Below are positions 58,458 to 64,000 of a stretch of DNA of 64,000 bases, one piece after another (positions within the stretch are counted from its first letter, which is position 1; each line of letters begins with the position of its first letter). Made by a program: the position numbers and the translations under genes. A model generated the notes under the pieces. The model was given only the letters and a program-made list of their open reading frames with translations, searched no databases and was not told the DNA's origin. This stretch comes from Paraburkholderia phenoliruptrix (GTDB taxonomy: Bacteria; Pseudomonadota; Gammaproteobacteria; Burkholderiales; Burkholderiaceae): assembly GCF_902859825.1 (NCBI RefSeq), contig NZ_CADIKB010000004.1:225410-289409 (forward strand), given 5' to 3'.

Positions 58458-58583
58458 GTGAGCGCGCGCCGCGGATTTCATCACGACACGCGCTGAAGAT
58501 TGCCCACTCTGGCGGTATTACCAGCGCCCAAGATGGGACGGGGGCGGCGTTGCCGACCGCGCGTGGTGACGCGCGTTCTTCGC

Positions 58584-59216
58584 CTAATGCTTCTTCTTCG
58601 CCGGTGCTTTCTTGCTGGACGATTTGCTCGACGTGCCTTTCGACGACTTGGCCGTGCTTTTCTTTGCACCTTTGCTGGTTGCCGCCTGCTTGCCCTTGCC
58701 GCCACGATGCTTGCCCGACGTCGCACGCGACTGTGAATGTTCCGCGCTGCGCGCCCGTGCGGGCGGCACCGGGTCGTTCCAGCTGAACGCGAGCATTTGC
58801 GAGCCGACATAGCCGCAACGGAATTTCAGGTCGGCAGCGTCGCCTCCGCCGTTCTGGCGGATGCCGAGCCCTTCCACCGTGACGATGTTGTCCACCTTGA
58901 CGCGCTGCTTGCCTTCGTCGAACGAATCGTTCCACGGTGTGATCGAGGCGTGCGCGCTGTCGAAGGAACTGGGTGGGAATTCGACGTGATCAAAAGCGGT
59001 CGATGTGCTCGCGACAAAATTGCCATGCGCGGCGCAATCCGCTACGAGCGGGTCGGCGTGCATTTCATTGACAAATTTGTTGACGAGATCGTTGTGCTGT
59101 TCGAGTTGGTCGGCGAATGCGGGCGCGGTGCAGACAAGCGAGAGACTTGCTGCCAATGTTGCCAACCGGCCGACCAGCCGCAGCAATCGGCGCGGTGCGT
59201 TGGTGCAATCCATCAA
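58584..59216 (-). CDS. secreted hypothetical protein with lysine-rich C-terminal tail
   Basis: A 210-residue protein. It has a signal peptide (basic RRLLRLVGRL, hydrophobic core, TAPAFADQ) with likely cleavage after Ala near residue 35. The mature domain (about 36-150) contains two Cys that could form a disulfide (VADCAAH, FRCGYVG) and a VTVEGLGIRQNGG strand region. The last 50 or so residues are almost only Lys, Ser, Ala, Gly and Thr, like histone H1 or AlgR3-type tails. I do not recognise the family with confidence. The strongly basic tail on a secreted protein is unusual and may bind nucleic acid, LPS or acidic polysaccharide. Confidence 0.75.
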   Translation of the reverse strand: MMDCTNAPRRLLRLVGRLATLAASLSLVCTAPAFADQLEQHNDLVNKFVNEMHADPLVADCAAHGNFVASTSTAFDHVEFPPSSFDSAHASITPWNDSFDEGKQRVKVDNIVTVEGLGIRQNGGGDAADLKFRCGYVGSQMLAFSWNDPVPPARARSAEHSQSRATSGKHRGGKGKQAATSKGAKKSTAKSSKGTSSKSSSKKAPAKKKH

Positions 59217-59401
59217 GTTCGTTAGACGCTAATGAGACGTGAGGCACGTAAGATGCCTGGCGACATGGTTGAGTTCAATCGTGCCGCAACTATTTTTCGA
59301 CCGCTGTTTGACCGGGCTCTGCACAGGCTCGCGCGTGTTCGCACGCACGCCGCGCAACGCGGTCGCTTTGGCGCGAGCGGTGCGTACGGGCTTGTCGGCG
59401 T

Positions 59402-60085
59402 TCACGTGCGTGGGCCGCCGAGCCGGTATCGCCGAACATCATAAGTGGTGACCCATGCGGGGCGGTAGACCGCGATCAATGCCGTCGACATTCCCGTGAA
59501 CCATGCCTCGCCCGTGGCGAGTAAAAGCACGCTGAGCGCGTAGCCTGCGGGCACGACAGTCGGCGAGCCGTCGGCAAGCGCGACATGAACGCCGAGCGCC
59601 GCCGCCGCCGTGAGCGAAACGGCAATAGCCGGCGACACAAAGCCCTGGCCGAAGATGAACATAAAGAGATTGCGCGGCAGCCACGCAACGCTGGCCCGTT
59701 GAAGCAGTGTCGAGATGCCGACCGGCACCGCGCCGAACACGAGGAAAGTCAGCGCGATGCCTTGCCACGGTGCGTCGAAGATGAGGCCCGCGAGACCCGT
59801 GACCACTGCCATGGCAATGAGCGCGAGTGCCCAGTCGAACAGCGTCACGACGAGCGTTGCGCCGAGCAGATGCATGACGGTTCCGTCGTCGAGCCAGGCG
59901 TTGCTTGCCCACAGCACCGATACGGCCACGATGATGGCCAGCCAGACATGCTGCAATGTGCCGTCCTGAAGACGTTTGAAAGGATTTTTCCACAGCGCGA
60001 GCGCGACCACTATCGCAGTGACGATCCAGCCACCGACAGCGATCCAGAACGGAAGCGGTGTGTAGAGGAAACCCATGAGTCTCAT
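59402..60085 (-). CDS. CbiM-like energy-coupling-factor permease-type membrane protein
   Basis: A 227-residue membrane protein with about six hydrophobic segments. The sequence MGFLYTPLPFWIAVGGWIV, then MHLLGATLVVTLFDWALALIAMAVV, resembles the CbiM/NikM substrate-specific component of cobalt/nickel transporters (MHLLGA with a metal-binding His). The usual N-terminal MHIxDG is not present at this start, and no CbiN, CbiO or CbiQ gene is nearby, so function is uncertain. An alternative start at 60076 gives 224 residues. Confidence 0.6.
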   Translation of the reverse strand: MRLMGFLYTPLPFWIAVGGWIVTAIVVALALWKNPFKRLQDGTLQHVWLAIIVAVSVLWASNAWLDDGTVMHLLGATLVVTLFDWALALIAMAVVTGLAGLIFDAPWQGIALTFLVFGAVPVGISTLLQRASVAWLPRNLFMFIFGQGFVSPAIAVSLTAAAALGVHVALADGSPTVVPAGYALSVLLLATGEAWFTGMSTALIAVYRPAWVTTYDVRRYRLGGPRT

Positions 60086-60186
60086 ATTACTCGTTGGACG
60101 ACAAAAGGTGTGAGCGGATTCCGTGCCAGCCGGTACACGCACTGGCAGAAACCGCGCGTCACGCTGCCGGCGCGCGCGTCGTCACA

Positions 60187-61065
60187 TCACGAGGAACGTT
60201 CCGTAACGGGCTCAGACGGAAGCTTCGCAGCAGGCGCCTCGTCGTAGGCCGTGCCGGGCTCGGCTGCCATCGGCAGGGGCGCTGCCGTGTCGTTAGCCGA
60301 CAACGGGTATTCGAAGCGCCGCTGAGAGGCGCGCCGCAGCGGCACCAGACCGGCTTGACCCATGACCGGCCGCATCAGGTTGTCCCCTTTGTTGCGCAGT
60401 ACTTGCAATTGGTTCGTCAGCCATCCGTTGTAAAGCGCGACCGCGGCGGCACGATTCGGTGCGCCGAGCTGCTGGAATATGCTTGTCAGGTGGATCTTGA
60501 CCGTACCTTCACTGATGCCGAGCGTGCGCGCAATCATCTTGTTGGTGCTGCCCATATGGACGCAGCGCATGATCTGCTCCTGGCGGGGCGAGAGTCCATT
60601 GGACAACCGCGCGCGGCGCGGCGGCGGGTTCTTTTCGTCGAACGGCCGGATGGCGGTGTCCGCGGGCAGCGGCGGATTGAGCGGCAAAGCGCCCGGGGGC
60701 ACATAGTGTCCGCCCAGCAACACCATTTCAAAGGCGCGCACGATCAGGCAAGGATCGGTCTCGCGCGCGACGACACCGCGCACGCCCTCGTCCATGAGCT
60801 CGCCCACTACCTTCGGCGAAATCTTGTCGGTCAGCACTGCGATGCGCAGATCCGGGTAGTGGCTGAGCAGATGCCGGACGTCCTTGACAGACATCCAGTC
60901 CTGCCAGTCGATCACGAGCAGATCGGGCCATTGACGCTTGAGCGTGCGCTCGACCTGGCGCCAGTCTTGCCCTTCGTTAAAGCGTGCCAGCCGGTTGATT
61001 TGCCGCAACAACGCTTTGAGGCCGTCGCGTCGTTCCGCGTCTGAGTTGAGTATCGAGAATCGCAT
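60187..61065 (-). CDS. LuxR/NarL-type response regulator, orphan
   Basis: A 292-residue regulator. The receiver-like domain (about 1-125) keeps an Asp in LLVIDWQDW near residue 53, but the paired acidic residues at its start are replaced by NSDAERR, and the Lys is in VLTDKISPKV. A Pro-rich linker leads to a LuxR helix-turn-helix (about 158-205, GLSPRQEQIMRCVHMGSTNK, IARTLGISEGTVKIHLTSIF). A tail of about 80 Ala/Pro-rich residues follows, unusual for the family. No histidine kinase gene is adjacent. It may be an atypical, phosphorylation-independent regulator. Confidence 0.85.
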   Translation of the reverse strand: MRFSILNSDAERRDGLKALLRQINRLARFNEGQDWRQVERTLKRQWPDLLVIDWQDWMSVKDVRHLLSHYPDLRIAVLTDKISPKVVGELMDEGVRGVVARETDPCLIVRAFEMVLLGGHYVPPGALPLNPPLPADTAIRPFDEKNPPPRRARLSNGLSPRQEQIMRCVHMGSTNKMIARTLGISEGTVKIHLTSIFQQLGAPNRAAAVALYNGWLTNQLQVLRNKGDNLMRPVMGQAGLVPLRRASQRRFEYPLSANDTAAPLPMAAEPGTAYDEAPAAKLPSEPVTERSS

Positions 61066-61206
61066 GCATGTCTCCAGATGAATCGGGCGAATTGGCGCGA
61101 TGCATTCGCGAGGCGTGTGGCCGGGCGTTGCGATGCGTCGCCGTGACTATGATGACAAATTCCCTTCGATTTGACGGCTGTCCGAAAGGCATAGGAGGCA
61201 TCAGGC

Positions 61207-61235
61207 ATAAAAAAGCCCCGCGCGCGGCGGGGCTT
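61207..61235 (-). terminator. Rho-independent terminator after the DUF2863 gene
   Basis: On the minus strand AAGCCCCG (61235-61228) pairs with CGGGGCTT (61220-61213) around a seven-base loop and continues into a T tract. It separates the DUF2863 gene from the response regulator gene. Confidence 0.88.
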
Positions 61236-61270
61236 CCTGCGGAGCTGCGATGCGCCGGCGGCGCGCCTGT

Positions 61271-62485
61271 TTAATGGAAGTGCGGCTGGGCGGGCTCGGC
61301 ATCTTCCGGCATTTCGGCGTGGACGATTTCGCCGAGCGGGTCGGCGTACAACGGCACGCCGCAGTCATCGCAATATTCGGGCTCGAAGCGGCCGGCGTGG
61401 CGCCGCACGTCGGTCACGCCGGTTTCCTTGAGCAGCGCGACGATTTCCTCGAGCGGAGCATCTGGGGCGGCGGTTTCCTGCGGCTCTTCGTCGATGCCGG
61501 CTTCCCCGTTTTCGCGGCCGTATAGCGGCCACACGACGCCGTAGATGACGTCATTGCTGCCGCGGCGCGTGAAGCCGACGCGGTATTCGTCGATGCGACG
61601 CTCGCCGAAGCCGGCGACCACCGCGCGCAGGTCCTGCGGCGCTGCGCCAATTGTGTCGAAAAGATAACGCACGGCGGTCCGCACGGTGTGGGGCCGCACG
61701 CGTTCGTCAGCATCACGGCACGCGGAATAGTAGGCGTCGGGCAGCAGACACTCGAACTCGCAGCCCGGCAGCACGAGCGACAGATTGGCGCCGCCTTGCG
61801 TTGCCCACTGCTCGAGACATTGGCCGCGCTCGATGCGGTTGCCGTGTTCTTCTTCCTGCCAGCGAAAGGTCGGCTCGCCGACCGGCGCGGCCACTACCGC
61901 TAGCAGGAAGCGCGGGTCGGCGAGAATCGGCGAGGTTTCCGGCAGTTCGCCGAAGTTCAGCTTGAGACTGCCGCCGGCCATGGCGGCCTGCGCGAGCTGC
62001 TGCGCAATGCGCCAGGTTTCGACGTGATGGCGCGGCAACTGGTCGATGCTGTACAAAAACGGCGCCATGGCGACGCGCGTATTGGCCGCGAGCACATGAG
62101 CCTGCAGATGCGCGCGCAAGGCGTCGGCGGCGTCGGCTTTGAGCGGGCCGGACGGGATCATGTAGCGGGTCCACGCGAGGACCGGCGCGGCAATCAGCAA
62201 TGCCTCATACGACGCACCCTCGTGCTCGATGACGAACGATTCGCTGTGCGTTTCGGCCATGTCGGCGAGCGCGCCGTAAGCGTCGGGATGATTCTGCTGC
62301 AGATGGTCGAGTGCGGCGTCGAGCGTGGTCTGATTGCCGTTGCGCACGATCCTGGCTAGCAGCGCGTCGAGTTTCGCTTCCCAGAAGCGGTCCTCGGTAC
62401 GGCTGCCCGACGCGAAAAGCGCGAGCGAAAGACCGACAAGCTTGTCGGCATCGGGGGGGAGACGTTTGGCGATTCGCGAGCGCAT
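61271..62485 (-). CDS. DUF2863 protein
   Basis: A 404-residue soluble protein of the DUF2863 family found in betaproteobacteria. No signal peptide or membrane segment is seen. The N-terminus is basic (MRSRIAKRLPPDADKLVGLSLALFASGSR). Near the end a C-x-x-C with a following acidic stretch (FEPEYCDDCGVPLYADPLGEI) suggests a small metal site, and the last residues are PAQPHFH. A GTG at 62509 would add eight residues. The function is unknown. It is a single-gene unit with its own terminator. Confidence 0.8.
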   Translation of the reverse strand: MRSRIAKRLPPDADKLVGLSLALFASGSRTEDRFWEAKLDALLARIVRNGNQTTLDAALDHLQQNHPDAYGALADMAETHSESFVIEHEGASYEALLIAAPVLAWTRYMIPSGPLKADAADALRAHLQAHVLAANTRVAMAPFLYSIDQLPRHHVETWRIAQQLAQAAMAGGSLKLNFGELPETSPILADPRFLLAVVAAPVGEPTFRWQEEEHGNRIERGQCLEQWATQGGANLSLVLPGCEFECLLPDAYYSACRDADERVRPHTVRTAVRYLFDTIGAAPQDLRAVVAGFGERRIDEYRVGFTRRGSNDVIYGVVWPLYGRENGEAGIDEEPQETAAPDAPLEEIVALLKETGVTDVRRHAGRFEPEYCDDCGVPLYADPLGEIVHAEMPEDAEPAQPHFH

Positions 62486-62754
62486 AAATCCGGAAGTTTG
62501 GGTGTGCACAGAACCTTATATTCTAGTCGTTTCCGGGACGCCATATTGTTTGGCGCGTAGTGCCGGATCGATTAGGACGTTTCAAGACCAAAAATCAGAC
62601 TGGTGGCGTAGGTCGGACAGACTTCGCGTCCCGACTTCGTCAAATAATATAAGACGGCAGGCGGGTGGAAGTCGCTTCTATATACTGAGCGCTTTTTGCG
62701 GGCGCCCGGGCGGCGTCCGGGCTTGCCGCCACGGTCTGGCGCAACAGGAGATTC

Positions 62755-63873
62755 ATGGTGAAATCCGACCAATTGATTGAACGTCTGGCCGCGGTGTTCG
62801 CGCTGATTATCCTGGTGGGCGGCTCCTTGCTTGTCCTCGCTCCGTTCACCACGGCTTTGCTGTGGGGTGCGATCCTAAGCTACAGCTCCTGGGGGTTTTA
62901 CCGGAGGCTGACCGCGGCAGTCGGCGGCAGGCGTAAATGGGCCGCCACGTTGATCGTGCTGATCATTCTGATCGTGGTGCTCGGGCCGTTCGTCTATGCG
63001 GGTTTTGCGTTCGGCGCGCACGTCCACGACATCGTGGCGCTGGTTCAAAGGCTGTTCGAAGCCGGACTGCCGGATCTGCCGCCTTGGGTGGCGCGAATTC
63101 CCGTGGTCGGTTCGAGCATCGAAAGTTTCTGGGAGACGCTGACAAGCAGCAATTCCGAGTTGATCGCGCAGTTGCGCACTCTGGCCGCGCCGGCCGGCAA
63201 GTGGATTCTTTCTGCGGCGATTGCCGTCACGCACGGTCTTGGCCTGCTCGCGTTAAGTATCGTGCTGGCCTTTTTCTTTTACACCGGAGGCGAGGGCGCG
63301 GGCGCGTGGCTGAACGCGGGCATGCGGCGCATTGCCGGTGAGCGCGCCGATTATCTGCTGGCGCTGGCAGGCAGCACCGTCAAGGGTGTGGTCTACGGAA
63401 TCCTGGGCACTGCGCTTGTTCAGGGCATTCTGGCGGGGTTCGGCTGCTGGATCGCTGGCGTGCCGGCGCCTGCATTGCTGGGGCTCGCGACGTTTTTCCT
63501 CTCGGTGATACCAGGCGGCCCGGTAATAGTATGGTTGCCCGCGGCCATCTGGCTCTATCACGGCGGGGCGACCGGCTGGGCCATCTTCCTCGTCGTGTGG
63601 GGCGTACTGGTGGTCGGCATGTCGGACAATGTGATCAAGCCGATTCTCATCGGGAAAAATAGTGACATGCCGTTGATTCTCGTCATGCTGGGCATTCTCG
63701 GCGGCGCGTTCGCGTTTGGCTTCCTCGGGGTGTTCATCGGGCCGACGTTGCTGGCGGTTGCGTACACGGTGCTGCACGACTGGACCATCGGAGCGCCTGC
63801 GGCAGGCTCATTGACACCAGACGTTAAACCGCCTGTTGCCGGAGAAATAGGGCGTATCGAAAAGGCGCCTTGA
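62755..63873 (+). CDS. AI-2E family (PerM/TqsA-like) membrane transporter
   Basis: A 372-residue inner-membrane protein with seven to eight membrane segments. Typical family features are the N-terminal pair of helices, the amphipathic stretch around residues 85-140 and the C-terminal block LVVWGVLVVGMSDNVIKPILIG with GVFIGPTLLAVAYTVL. Substrates proven for the family differ (autoinducer-2 export, Na+/H+ exchange), so none is assigned. The start follows ACAGGAGATTC. The gene stands alone. Confidence 0.88.
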   Translation: MVKSDQLIERLAAVFALIILVGGSLLVLAPFTTALLWGAILSYSSWGFYRRLTAAVGGRRKWAATLIVLIILIVVLGPFVYAGFAFGAHVHDIVALVQRLFEAGLPDLPPWVARIPVVGSSIESFWETLTSSNSELIAQLRTLAAPAGKWILSAAIAVTHGLGLLALSIVLAFFFYTGGEGAGAWLNAGMRRIAGERADYLLALAGSTVKGVVYGILGTALVQGILAGFGCWIAGVPAPALLGLATFFLSVIPGGPVIVWLPAAIWLYHGGATGWAIFLVVWGVLVVGMSDNVIKPILIGKNSDMPLILVMLGILGGAFAFGFLGVFIGPTLLAVAYTVLHDWTIGAPAAGSLTPDVKPPVAGEIGRIEKAP

Positions 63874-63891
63874 ATAAATGCGGATTGGGGC

Positions 63892-63920
63892 TTGCAACCC
63901 GTCGCGGGGCTCGCTAGAAT
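63892..63920 (+). promoter_or_regulatory. sigma-70 promoter reading out of the window
   Basis: TTGCAA (63892-63897) and TAGAAT (63915-63920) are separated by exactly 17 bp. The following 80 bases to the edge hold G/C-rich inverted segments but no start codon with a ribosome-binding site, so the gene it serves lies beyond the window. Confidence 0.6.
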
Positions 63921-64000
63921 CTCGCTCTTTCGTGCTCCGGACGCCGGGGCACGGGAAGCGGGAAAGCCAGCAGTGGCAAGGCTTCCGGCGGTGGCAGCAG

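Noticed and set aside
63921..64000. Structured RNA (riboswitch or SRP-like) at the right edge
   Set aside because: The G/C-rich segments after the promoter did not match a class I could identify, and the region is cut by the window.

Overview
The window reads as a GC-rich betaproteobacterial chromosome, most likely Burkholderiaceae (Paraburkholderia/Burkholderia type). The grounds are the gene order ilvI-ilvH-ilvC-psd-pssA-leuA, rpsO-pnp, and tpiA-secG-tRNA-Leu-nuoA-N followed by a DUF2818 gene, together with DUF3106/DUF3619/DUF2863 proteins and uniformly G/C-ending codons. No rRNA, CRISPR array, transposase, integrase or prophage gene was seen. The region is mostly core chromosome with a few accessory-looking points. 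These assignments come from reading the sequence; no database search was run.

Layout. 1-7.2 kb (all minus strand): a cut-off SDR reductase, a LOG-family nucleosidase and a TetR regulator; then an envelope-lipid group (diacylglycerol kinase, GT4 glycosyltransferase, LpxH-like phosphoesterase); then a tightly packed operon of an ECF-type sigma factor, a single-span DUF3619 protein, a DUF3106 protein and an RDD membrane protein. 7.3-14.7 kb (plus): branched-chain amino acid synthesis (ilvI, ilvH, ilvC, leuA) with the two phosphatidylethanolamine genes psd and pssA between ilvC and leuA. 15.0-18.1 kb (minus): a SulP anion transporter behind a beta-carbonic anhydrase, and a BamE-like lipoprotein. 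18.3-25.6 kb (plus): an ABC solute-binding protein, rpsO, pnp, a quinone oxidoreductase, tpiA, secG and tRNA-Leu(GAG). 25.8-41.9 kb: all fourteen subunits of respiratory complex I, then DUF2818 and a Nudix hydrolase.

42.1-43.0 kb holds a compact two-gene unit unrelated to its neighbours: an 85-residue HicA-like small basic protein and a 174-residue helix-turn-helix protein, preceded by a perfect 14-bp inverted repeat that overlaps a consensus -35 box. This looks like a self-regulated toxin-antitoxin module and is the best candidate in the window for a little-described system.

43.3-54.3 kb is acyl-CoA catabolism: two acyl-CoA dehydrogenases and two MaoC-type proteins on the plus strand face an operon of 3-hydroxyacyl-CoA dehydrogenase, enoyl-CoA hydratase, a histidine phosphatase, an ACAD10/11-type phosphotransferase and a third acyl-CoA dehydrogenase on the minus strand, with glutathione S-transferases at both ends. 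54.5-63.9 kb is mixed: a PLP aminotransferase, an orphan PIN nuclease, YaaA, a cytosolic-carboxypeptidase-like M14 enzyme, a secreted protein with a lysine-rich tail, an orphan membrane permease-like protein, a LuxR-type response regulator, a DUF2863 protein and an AI-2E family membrane protein. A good promoter at the right edge points into a gene outside the window.
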